This document shows positions 32,536-44,100 of a stretch of DNA of 64,000 nucleotides, piece after piece. The stretch comes from Arion vulgaris (taxonomy: Eukaryota; Mollusca; Gastropoda; Stylommatophora; Arionidae). Location of the stretch: positions 27,440,233-27,504,232 of the forward strand of contig CM036764.1 of NCBI GenBank assembly GCA_020796225.1, read 5' to 3'. Every line of letters starts with the position of its first letter. The first letter of the stretch is position 1. Made by a program: the position numbers and the translations under genes. Below the pieces are notes generated by a model. That model was given only the letters and a program-made list of their open reading frames with translations. It was not told where the DNA came from and did not search any database.

Positions 32536-33589
32536 GCAGTATGAGGGTATCCACTGGATTACTACACTCTCTGAATCATGGGAGAACTGGGCTAACAATG
32601 ATTTTAAGATAGATGTATTCAGAGATAATTTATATGAGTAAAAAAGTGTGTCTTAGAATCAAAGACATATGGCACTAGAAAATTTAATTTAACAAAAAAA
32701 TACTCATTTAGCCTTGAAATATCACACTCAATTCACAACTTTTTCAGTTTTCAATTTTTTTTAGCCATACTTAGCAAGTAGTGAGCGTGGTAAAAATTTG
32801 ACATCAAACCATTATAAAGTGTAATACATAAATAATTTACAAGTAGTGTCCTTGAGACAAGGTTATCATAAAGGGCAACCACTCCAGAAAGCTCCAGAAA
32901 ATTTCTGGTCTGACTTCAGAGTGGTTGTACTTTTAACAATAGAAAAAGTTTAAGAAATATAAAATCTTTATGTATAAAATATACTAATATGTTTGCATGT
33001 GTATATACAAGACAGCATGTAATATTAGAACAAAACTAGAGAGTTGTCATTTATGCGGTATATATATATATATTTATGTATATATGTACATTACATGAAT
33101 ACTTGAAATACATGAATACTTGAAACAAGTTTCCAGACAAGTGTGAGCACTGATATGGTAACAGTTTTTGTTAGCACATAAAAGATCAGACATCTTGTGT
33201 ACATCAGATTTTATAACAGACAAGGAGACTTTTTGTGTGTACATTAAATCTGGCAAAGTATAGTGCCCACTTGATTGCGACCAATGAGTGGGAGGCTTCA
33301 GAGAGCCAATAGGCAACTAAACACATTTAAACAAATTCCGAGCCGCTCTTATTTGAAAAAAAATACAATGTTAAGAGTTTTTTCTGCGTTTCAAACATAC
33401 CTAGATTCACCCGCTGCGGCACTACGGGTAAGGGCCCGATTAAAAGAAAAATTAAATCTGGCAACAGACCCCCAACCAGAAGAGTCTGTAGGCGGTGGAT
33501 AGTGGGGCAACCTTCAGAGGAGCATTAGTTATAATCTAAGTCCTCATATAACTAATAACTGAGTCCAATATTTCTTGCTTATCTCATAC
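32536..33589. other. Single-copy stretch with TA microsatellite
   Basis: Contains TA repeats at 33058-33072 and a 75-codon + ORF at 33275-33502 with an unusually complex composition ('TYLDSPAAALRVRARLKEKL') but no recognised family. Otherwise nothing. Confidence 0.4.
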
Positions 33590-33905
33590 ATGTTCATTTC
33601 AGGGTTCCCTTGAGCGTTCATTCTTTCTTGAAACCTTTGCCTCCCACTTGTCTGCCTGCTTTGGTATTATTTGATCATTTCTTCTCAAGGTGTGTCCAAC
33701 ATATCTTCATCTTCTCCTTCTTATAATAGTTGTTACTAGTGGTTGACCAGAATTTCTCTAATTTCATCACTTCTCCTGAATTCATCCCATTTTATGTTCA
33801 TTATTTTTTGCTGACATCTATTTTCAAATGAATTCAACTTACTTTCTATATCGTTAGTCATTTTCCAACTCTTGCTAACTTTCCATGCTAGTGTAAAAAT
33901 ATGTT
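33590..33905 (-). mobile_element. LINE C-terminal fragment, same family as 59060-59506
   Basis: The minus strand gives 'SWKMTNDIESKLNSFENRC', 'NIKWDEFRRSDEIRE' and 'RRRRRYVGHTLRRNDQ'-type text, nearly parallel to 59084-59300 on the + strand. Frameshifted, with no tail. Confidence 0.75.
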
Positions 33906-34465
33906 ATTGCATAATGGGATGATAAGAAATTAAAGTATATATATATGTATAAAATGACTATAGTAAATTTATAATAACATGTGAGAACAAGGTTTGACAA
34001 GTAAGGTTCCTTTACCAAATAGATAATGTTGGGGCAAAAACACAACTTTTGTCAATGAATCATAAGTGCTTCCTACTGTTATTGAAAATGCGACACTGGT
34101 GAAAGAACAACCACTGGGTCACATCATAGACTATGAATGGGAGAAGCCATAGCGAAACGCTCCATGTTTCAGTTAGGTGCAGAAATAATGAGCTCACTGG
34201 TGGTTAGATAGTTTCCTAAGTATCCACTCATCTTTCCACCAAAGATATGCTCAGAACTAATCCTTACCACAAATAAATTCAGTGCAGGAAGAGTTTGATG
34301 GTCTTAAATGATTCACTCAAGACAATGAAAACTACACAAAAAACCTGTGCAGGAATGACAACTTCAATATTAAATCACTTGATGCTTTACAGCTAGGTTG
34401 TAGACAAGTTAAAGGCTAACAATAACAACTCCCCCTAAAATATTTTCCAATAGTGTTGGGACAAG
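33906..34465. other. Single-copy spacer
   Basis: Short TA-rich run near 33937-33949; otherwise nothing recognised. Confidence 0.4.
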
Positions 34466-34715
34466 GCTAAAAGGGTCTAAAGCTTAAGGATTGACTTCAT
34501 TGCGCAGCATTTTACCCCACATGGCTCGGACCCTCTCTGCAGAAGTGGCACACCACCAGCCAAGAATATTTCAAAAAGCACAAACTCCGTAGCTCTAGCA
34601 ACAATCCTAGGGTCTCTGGAAAGAATGAATTTGTGAACAGTACGGCGTGGATTCGAACCCACAACCTTCAGAATGCAAGGCAAAGGCTTAACCACAGAGA
34701 CCCCCTGGCGCAAGT
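34466..34715 (-). mobile_element. SINE family D, inverted copy
   Basis: The minus strand has 'GGGGGTCTCTGTGGTTAAGC' (A box), 'GGTTGTGGGTTCGAATCC' (B box), 'CTAGGATTGTTGCTAGAGCT' and 'GGTGGTGTGCCACTTCTGC'. It is the least decayed family D copy. Confidence 0.87.
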
Positions 34716-35319
34716 ATCCTAGACCAACTGTAAACTGTGACACAATGTAACTTATGCTCAAGATTACAACTCCACATATCAGAAATAGATGTGGCATCCC
34801 ATCTGAAGCAACGCACAAGGCAACAGGAATACATCCTAAACCTCAGAAGAATTTATCTAAGTCTACTGGTGGCCCACAAGGTTTCATTTCAAGAAGTCAT
34901 GAAATAGATACCAGGAGCAGACAATACTGGTCAAAATACCAACAAAATACAATCTAGAAACATTCTCTAGTGGAACAAAAAAGATCTCATACACAAGAAA
35001 CAAACAAAAATAATGAAATTCTGTGATGGAAACATTCACGTAACCTGCATCTAAAAAATCCACATGAATCAAAACCCCAGGTTTTAAATAAGATGGTACA
35101 AAGTCATAAAAACAAATAGGAACTAAAATGAAGGAGGTAATCTGCCTCTGATTTTTTACCAGCCAAAGAAATACAAATAGCAACAAGAGGGTAAACATAA
35201 GTAGTGGGTACATATATTGTTGTACGTTAGGAAACAGTCATAGATAACAAAGAGGTAGTGATAAATTGAGAAAAAGATAATTTGGGGAAAAAGATATCTT
35301 GCAGCTCATTGCTGTCCAT
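34716..35319. other. Single-copy spacer
   Basis: Nothing recognised on either strand. Confidence 0.4.
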
Positions 35320-36345
35320 ATAGTATAGCTAGTTATTAGACTGTCAATGTAGTATAGCTAATTATCACACTGTCAATGTAGTATTATGAATTCTCACATT
35401 ATCAATGTAGTATACCTACAACTCTCTAACTGTCCATGTATAATATAGCTACAGTTCTCATACTGTCAAGGTAGCATAGCTAACTCTCCCACTATCAATG
35501 TAGTATAGCTAAAACTTTGATACTGTCAATGTAGTATAGTTACAACTTTCATACTGTCAATGTATTATATAATATCTCGGAGTATATTCACAGCAGATGG
35601 AAAGATGGACAGAGAAATTGAGACTAGATGCCAGAAGGCAAATGCAGTGACATACCAACTGTCACTACTATTAAAACATCCAAGCATTAACATGGCAGTC
35701 AAATGACAACTGATAAACTGCATATTTATTCCAACTCTCTGCTATCAGTGCCAAACATGGCCCCTGACTAAGACACTAGAAAGAAAGATCACAACATGTG
35801 AAATGAGATGTCTACGTAAAAGCTGTCAACATTACAAGGCAGATAGAGTGAGAAACGAGAATATCAGAAGCATCGTTGGTACTATACCATGCATACAGTA
35901 CATCGAGAAGCAAAGATTCAAGTCGCTCGCCATCTAATGAGAATGGCACCACATTTACTACCATCACGTGCCTATAATAATCGACACTCAGGGCGCAAAG
36001 CACAAGGCAGGCCAAGAACACGATGGATAGATAACATCTCAGAGTCCCTGCGAAAGCATGGACTGACAACGCAAGCGCAACACACCTGGCACAAGATAGA
36101 AAACTAACTCCCCACGACGCTTCACGGCAAATGTGGTTAAGATAAGAATAATGTAGCTTCACAGCAAATGTGGTTAAGATAAGATAAGAATAATGTATTA
36201 TATAGCTACGGTTCTCACACTGTCAATGTAGTATAGCTACAACTCTCATACTATCCATGTATTATATAGCTACAGTTCTCACACTGTCCATACAGTATAG
36301 TTAATTCTGACACTGTTAATGTACTATACCTACTTCTCACTGTAC
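35320..36345. repeat. ~33-bp minisatellite split by a LINE insertion
   Basis: Units like 'ACTGTCAATGTAGTATAGCT' plus 'ACAACTCTCAT' run through 35320-35573 and resume at 36186-36345. The gap is filled by a LINE (35574-36185). The word AATGTATTATATA ends the left half and starts the right half, as a target duplication would. Confidence 0.88.
35574..36185 (+). mobile_element. LINE 3' end inserted in the minisatellite
   Basis: Reads '[20 protein letters not shown]', '[20 protein letters not shown]', 'RNENIRSIVGTIPCIQYIEK' and, after a frameshift near 35930, 'GRPRTRWIDNISESLRKHGL'. The 3' tail is a two-fold repeat of 'TTCACAGCAAATGTGGTTAA' plus GATAAGAATAATG. Same family as 19127-19493. Confidence 0.85.
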
Positions 36346-36351
36346 ACATAT

Positions 36352-36605
36352 CTTCTTCTTCTTTGCGTTCGTTTTTTACGACCAATTTTAATCACTCTTT
36401 GAGATATGTTTGATCTTTGCCAAGAACGTGTATACGTTGCACATTGTTTGGTGGGCCCTAAACGCATAGACTTCTACACGTTTAGGACACATGCATCCGA
36501 TTTCAGCCAAACCTCCTTAGTCGCCTCTTACGACATGCATGGCAGGTAACAGTGGTTCTATTCTTTACACCCCAAATTTGGGCCTCGGTAACCACTCGGG
36601 CGACT
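36352..36605 (-). mobile_element. SINE family A, copy 4
   Basis: Inverted full-length copy from the GAAGAAGAAG tail to the head 'CAGTCGCCCGAGTGGTTACC'. Confidence 0.87.
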
Positions 36606-36894
36606 GTACACATATTAAAATCAATGTTCCCCACCGAGTACAGCCAAGTCAACATAAAAAAAACCTTTCAGCATATGTTTACACAAAACACACACTCAAA
36701 CTGTTCCTATAAAAATGTTATAACAGGCACTTAATTTCCTTGTGAGTTGGTTACATTTGAACCAGACAAGAACGCAAGGATTAACAGTATTTGCTTGTTG
36801 ACATTAGATGTTCAATTATATCATTACAACACTGCAGATTTGCAGCAATGCTTACATTACATGATGAACATATGTGCATGAAACTGTTAATCTT

Positions 36895-37690
36895 GATACA
36901 TCTGAACACAAGCACAAATTATGTGCACAGTATGGCTTGTGTTGCTGTGCACAATCTCATCAAATTATGTTCACAGAATGGGTTTTGTTGCTGTGCATAA
37001 TCTCATCAAATTAGGTGCACAATATGGCTTTTGTTGATGCACACAATCTCATCAAATTATGTGCACAATATGACTTTTGTTGATACAAAGTTTCATCAGA
37101 TTATGTGCACAATATGGCTTTTGTTGATGCACACAATCTCATCAAATTATGTGCACAATATGACTTTTGTTGATGCACACAATCTCATCAAATTATGTGC
37201 ACAATATGGCTTTTGTTGATGCACACAATCTCATCAAATTATGTGCACAATATGGCTTTTGTTGATGCACACAATCTCATCAAATTATGTGCACAATATG
37301 GCTTTTGTTGATGCACACAATCTCATCAAATTATGTGCACAATATGACTTTTGTTGATGCACACAAGCTCATCAAATTATGTGCACAATATGACTTTTGT
37401 TGATACAAAGTTTCATCAAATTATGTGCACAATATGGCTTTTGTTGATGCACACAATCTCATCAAATTATGTGCACAATATGACTTTTGTTGATGCACAC
37501 AAGCTCATCAAATTATGTCTTTTGTTGATGCACACAATCTCATCAAGTTATGTCATTTGTTGATGCACACAATCTCATCAAATTATGTGCACAATATAAT
37601 TTTTGTTGATACATAATTACATAAAATTATGTGCACAATACCGATTTTTATTGATGCACCAGATTATGAAATACTTGCACAATACTGCTT
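36895..37690. repeat. 46-bp minisatellite downstream of the phosphatase gene
   Basis: About 15 copies of 'TTTTGTTGATGCACACAATC' plus 'TCATCAAATTATGTGCACAA' plus TATGGC. Two variants alternate: most units have GATGCACACAA, some have GATACAAAGTT. Two units near 37500-37560 are shortened to ~38 bp. The array starts ~350 bp beyond the phosphatase stop codon and may be transcribed in its 3' UTR. Confidence 0.93.
37647..37652 (-). promoter_or_regulatory. Candidate polyadenylation signal for the CTD phosphatase
   Basis: AATAAA on the minus strand, ~385 nt after the stop codon, created by a base change in a diverged minisatellite unit at the array edge. It is the first such hexamer I noticed after the gene. 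Confidence 0.35.
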
Positions 37691-38035
37691 TTGTTGATAA
37701 ACCTGAATACTAGTGTATATAATTAGTGCAAAATATTCTCAATAATCATGAAGAACAATAGCAAATAAATCATGTATTTGCAGAACATTGCTAGCACCAC
37801 AGATAAACCAATTTTGTCTCCCTGAATACTTAATGCCATTTTAAATCACAATGTAAATTGTCTGTTCAAATGTTGCTTATGTATCAATTATATTTCTCAC
37901 ATTGGTTCCCAGTCTGTGTATTCCCTGCTCAGAGACATATGAAACACCATTAAATGATATTATTGATAATGAAGAAGACACAATTAATTGCTGCAACAAC
38001 AGAGCTGAAGATAAAGGCAGGCAAGTGTATGCAGG

Positions 38036-38185
38036 CTAAGAAGGACTGTTGCATGGTGGTGGTGATTCTGATAATGTTCGTAAGGTTGCATACACATTGT
38101 CAGCCTGTGCCAACTGATTGAAGAAAGGAATCATGTTTAAGAGCTCTGTGTCGTTCATTTCATCAAACCATGAGCTGACAGCCAC
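38036..38185 (-). CDS. ctdspl: CTD phosphatase exon 8 (residues 228-276) and stop
   Basis: Encodes [18 protein letters not shown], then [17 protein letters not shown] and a Ser/Pro-rich end ([14 protein letters not shown]). Stop TAG at 38038-38036. The acceptor CCTCAG ends at 38186. The family block 'SWFD-M-DTEL--(L/M)(L/I)PFF-QL' is intact. Confidence 0.95.
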   Translation of the reverse strand: MAVSSWFDEMNDTELLNMIPFFNQLAQADNVYATLRTLSESPPPCNSPS

Positions 38186-41100
38186 CTGAGGAATGCAATA
38201 ATATTACTACTTTGAATATACTACAGCAGTATAAAAGAAGACTGAGCATTGTGTTGCAAAAACTAAATTAACTAACTAACCTGTGGAAGGGAACTGACAT
38301 AAGAACAAAAATCAAGTGATTAAGTTCATTTTTTTCCTTGACAACATATAGTTGCGAGACATGGACCATTGACAAAGTGGTGGAGATCATTAATAATTTT
38401 GAATGCAAATGCTACAGAAGAGTACTTAGAATATCATGAACAGAGAAAAGAATAAATGCTTCTGTTCTGCAACAGCTTGATATTAAAGAGAGATGGATAT
38501 TACAGATCATAACATCAAGGAAAATTAAATTTTTCTGACACATCAAACGACTGAGTGTTTAGAAATGATAATTTTGGAGGGAATGGTGCATGGAAGAAGA
38601 AAGAGAGGAAGACCTAGAAGACAATGGGTACAAGATGTTATTGACGATCTGAGAATGACTGCTGCTGACGTCGGTCAACATGCACAGAACAGAGTTTTTC
38701 AGGACTGCTGTCATGGGAGCCAAGTTCCGGAAGACACAAGCTACTTCATGATGATGATAGCAGTATATAAGCAAACACCTATCTCTTAGACTCCCACTCA
38801 AACAGCGCTAGGATCTCCTAAATTATCGAACTATTATCAATATAATATAAATCAGTTATGCAAGAAAATAAAATGTAAACACACTTCTTTACATAATGAA
38901 AATTGTAAATACAGAAATACACACTATGGTTTGAAGATGGTCTTGTTGTGGAGAGAAACCATGCCTTGTGATAAATTGCTGATAATAGGGACGTTTATGT
39001 TGAATTTTGGAAATTCTAATAGATTTTACACAGAAACTCCATAAAGCCGGTACCAGCGACTTAATGTTATAGAAGTATACAGCAATTGGAAACTTCCTGC
39101 TAGTTTCATTTCTTTTTTTTTTTTAGATCCAGAAGCACTTGAGCTTTCAGCTCTTCGACTCGGTGCCATGAATATCGTAACCCTTCGGTTCGGTGCCACA
39201 AACACTGTAAATTTGGAGAACATGTGGCTTTTCTGCAAGCCCATGTAATTGAACCAAACTCATAGGGAGCTTGTCACCGTCAGTCAACATGCTACGAACA
39301 CGCTGGGCAGTTCATTTCTCTAAGGAATATCTCTACACAAATAGCACATACAAGACATTCTCTTCACTGAATCCAAGTGTAAAGATATCTTTATACATAT
39401 CATGAGGTAAAGTACGCTCGTACTACATATTCATTATTATCCCTTTCTACCTTACAGAATATCACAAGATGTCAACATGTGTTGCGCTTCGCTATCTATT
39501 TACAACAACTTTATCACAATCTATTCCTCTGCATCATCACCTTTATCCCCACTACCTGTATCTCCATACATAAACACCATTATACAATCGCTCTGTGACA
39601 GCATCCTTTCTCATAACTACCACCATTCTGAAACCATACTTACGGCATTTTCTGGATGGAAGATATAAGATGCTGGAGAATTATCTATAATAACAACTTG
39701 GTTTAAATCTCGGCCTAGACGACTGAGGTCCTGAAACAGATGAAAAAAAGATTAAATTCTCGCTCATTTCAACGTTTCTGTATTCAATTTATACTTCCCT
39801 AAAATCAACTTTATCTTCTTTAATTATTTTGTTGTTACATTACTCTGAGTCGCCGAGTGGTTACCGGGCCCAAATTTGGGGTGTAAAGAATAGAACCACT
39901 GTTACCTGCCAAGCATGTTGTAAGAAGCGACTAAGGAGGTTTGGATGAAATCGGATGCATGTGTCCTAAACGTGTAGAAGTCAATGTGTTTAGGTGCCTA
40001 CCAAACCAATGTGCAAGGTATACACGTTCTTGGCAAAGATCAAACATATCACAAAGAGTGATTAAAATTGGTTGCAAAGAATGAACGCAAAGAAGAAGAA
40101 AACTACTGAGTCATAACAAAATATTGTGGCCTTTAGTATTTGTCTTGTGTTTCTCTGATGACTTTCTGCATCTTTAGACTTGATTTTTAGCACACATCTA
40201 TCTTATCATTTTCTTTTGTTTTCTTCTTACTTTACTCTTAAATGTTCTGCAGTAGAAAGCTTTATAGACTGTGTAGTCTGGCTGCATTCTTACTAGATGT
40301 TCAAACCATTTCATTTAAAAAAAAATGTAATTCAAGCAAATCTTGTTTCAATCTTCTCTCTGATGGAGGTATTGTGACTATCTCTTTTTGTGTTCTTGGT
40401 TACTTTTGGAAAACATCACATTTCACATGGAGTTTATGTCTGTGCTTTATTTTTTTTTTTTTTTTTTTTATCGTCCGCTTTCAACTCAGATGAAGTTTCA
40501 TCTCTGAAACTGATTTTTGCGTGAAAATCCGTTTTTCCAATTTCTTACAATGGCAGCAGCGTGCACATTGTAAATTACTTTACACTGGCAGCCGTGTGCT
40601 CAATGTACTCGTAATTAGTATTCCTCGCCATACAGGCAGATTTTCTCCGACTTCAGAGGTACTCACGTTATCGTCCTGAGTAAGACCAGGGACTCGAACA
40701 AATGCCGGACAGTAGGTTCGAACCCGAGCTATGAGGCGTCTCACAGCTAGCAGGCCGAGCTACTATCAACTACTCTAGGTAGTCCCCCTGTGCTTTATTC
40801 ATTTTCCATGTTTGGCATTGGCAGCATAAAATAGGAATGAAGATGCTTTTGATCATATGTTGTTTAGCTTTCACGGAGATGACTCACTTTGTACTTTCCC
40901 AAAACTTATTTTATGGAGTTTAAAGGGTTGTTGACCAAAGACAACTTGGTAGAGAACAGTAGAGACTGAAATGAGAACCATTAAACAGTCATGGAGTACT
41001 ATAAAATATGAAATGCAGATTAAGCGGTTGAGATAGTTTATTGAAATGAGAACCATTAAACAATCATGGAGTACTATAAAATATGAAATGCAGATTAAGC

Positions 41101-44100
41101 TGGTTGAGATAGTTTATTGAAATGAGAACCATTAAACAGTCATGGAGTACTATAAATGAGAACCATTAAACAGTCATGGAGTACTATAAATGAGAACCAT
41201 TAAACAGTCATGTGTACTATAAATGAGAACCATTAAACAGTCATGGAGTACTATAAGTGAGAACCATAAAACAGTCATGGAGTACTATAAATGAGAATCA
41301 TTAAACAGTCATGGAGTACTATAAAATATGAAATGCAGATTAAGCGGGTTGGAGATAGTTTATTGTTGATAACAAAACACCATCAGGCCAGTCATTGTTA
41401 GTTGGTTTAGATAAATCAACGTGAGGAATCCACTTTACACTTTTACCAAAATTCTCTTGAAAATGACTGCATCCTAGAGCAAGTCTACATGCAAAAACAA
41501 GTTGATGACTATTAACTATATTAGAGTTGCTTCAGATGCCATTAAACATAACTGACATAAAAAATAGTAAAAATCTGGTTTCATATCTCATAGTATATTG
41601 TGAAATACTGTGTTAGGTCCAGATCTATCTTTGATTGGTGATTAACGTTGGTCATCTTTACTTCATAGAGTTTCGTACCCAGCTGAGGCTTGGTTGACTT
41701 AAGAGCTTTATGGTCTGAAAAAATTCACCCAGGCTGTGGAATTTGATTCTGTGACCTCATGTCTACAAAGCAGGTGCACTAATAACTACACTATCAAGGT
41801 TCTCAATATGTTAGTCATGAAGATGATTATTACAAGTGTCAGATTTTTAATCCTTACTTAATTGCTTCCCTGGTACCGGGACACTGGTGATAAGTAAAGA
41901 AAGCCTTCCCGCAAAAATCAGTCGGAAGGCCATGACTACTTCTGAATTCATAGTGGGCGAATGGAAAAAAATACTTTATTCTTACTTTTCCTTCATCCGA
42001 GATATACATTTTGTTAGTGTTTAATCAGTGCTTTATGAAAGTGCTTGGAACTATTCTGTGATCTTTTTTACAGACTTGGCCAAGACACAAGAATCTATCT
42101 CTTCATGTCCTGTTTGACATATAAAGCTTCCACAAAAGATTTCCATTGTTGGCGTTCTGTCGCCTTTCTACCAATTGTTTCCCATGTCAGACAACAATCC
42201 TTCAACTCTCTGTCCACAGTTCTTCTCCATGTTTCCTTTGGATGTTCAGGCCTACTTTTCCACTTTGCTGTCCTTCAAAGAGCTGTACTAGCAAATGCTC
42301 CTACTGGCATACAACATACATGCCTAATCCACTTCCATTTTTATCTTTTTTATAGTGGTCTCCAATGATGCACAGTTTGTTCGTTTTAAAAGCTCTTTAG
42401 TTGCTATTGTATTTGGCCAGAATATTTGCAGGATTCTTCTTACACATGACTATGCAGAAGGCAAAATAGGAAAACTGACTTAAGATCTAATCTTTCAGAT
42501 GAACTGTGATGAGAGATATGCTCTGCAAGACTGAGAAAAATAGTAATAATAACTATATAATAGAAAAACAAATGACAGACACGTAAGTGAAGTTATAGAG
42601 AAAACATCGATATAAGGGAAGACTGCAGTAAAATATATATAGGGAATATATACATCAAACACAAAAAAAAATTAACACAGAGTTGAATCACAGCCCTATT
42701 TACTAATAAACTTTAAAAAAAAAAAAAAAAGAAAGCAAGAATAAAAAGAGGGTAAGAAAAACATGTAAGTACATTCTGCTTGCACGCACACACAATATGA
42801 CTCACTTTGACATAGTTTCCCCTATGAAAGACACAAGATTCCCTGAAAAGACGGCAGCGGAACACATTCCACTTGTCCAGCAAATCTGCCACAGGGTCTG
42901 CATACTGTATGAAAGCAGTACATATTTATCACATAGTAGGACACATGTTTTAGTTGAGGTTTTGGCATAAATTTCAAAAGTGTCAAGTATTGGTTAATGA
43001 CTAAAATAGAATATTAAAACTTTGCAGATGTCATAAACATGGACATTGAGCAAAGCGCAGTCACAAAAATAACTACATGTGAAATGCGTTGCCTGCGAAA
43101 AGTTACCAACAACACAAGAAAAGACAGAATCACCAACATCAGCATAAGAAAGAAAGTTGGCACAAACCGTGCTTGAATTACATAGATAAACAAGGAATGA
43201 AGTGGTTTGGCCACTTAATAAGAATGCATCCAAACTCCACAGTATACAGTCTTCTACAACAGAACATCGGGAAAGAAGGCAAGAGGAAGACCACGGAAAA
43301 GATGGTTAGATGGCATAAGCAGAATCCTGTGAAAGAGCAAAGATAACAATCATACAAGCCACCAGAACAGCGCAAGAGAAAAACAGAAAACCACGACACT
43401 AGGCAACAACCCGGTAGCAGTGTGATGACAAAAGAAGAAGAAGAGGTCATAACAAACTAAGATATCATCATTAAACAAGCTAAAGTTATGTGTTTATGAT
43501 GAGTTTGATTAGCATACAGACAAAAATGACTGTCAAACATCTGTTGCAAAAGTGCTCAAGTTATGAGGGTCAGAAAAACATGTTGCCATCAGCAGTAACA
43601 TTCTAGGGCAAGTAATGTGAAAATATCAACAGCATCATGTTACCAACAGCTTTCATTGAACACATTCAAGCTGCTGTCTGAGAGTGTACTAAACTTCACA
43701 GATCTCTGAGACAAGCTTCTCTTAGCAGGACTGCAACGTTTGTTTACCTATCATAGAGACTGGATCACAGATAAATATATCTTTCTTCTGTCTTTTCTCC
43801 AGTCCTGTTTTGCCTCACAGCGTCAGGATAAGAAGAGATTTATAGAACAAGCACTTTTGTGCGCTTCATAAATAGTGTCTTTTGTTGTCTCCGTTATCTC
43901 TGAGGTTCACTTTTTGTGATGACAGCCTTTTGTTTTGTATCCACTGTGTCGTGCTCTGTGAGACCTACTGTCTGTTGGTAATCTGCTTATGTGGTCGAAC
44001 CATTTAATTTCTTGTTTCTTAATGAAGTTAAGTACTGATGTTGTACCCACTTTTTCCTGATGTCTTCATTTCTCAACTGGTCTCTTCTTGTTAACCCCAG

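Noticed and set aside
37031..37563. Repetitive ORFs ('MHTISSNYVHNMTFVD')
   Set aside because: They are translations of the 46-bp minisatellite; since 46 is not a multiple of three the frame rotates from unit to unit, which is not how a real repeat protein behaves.
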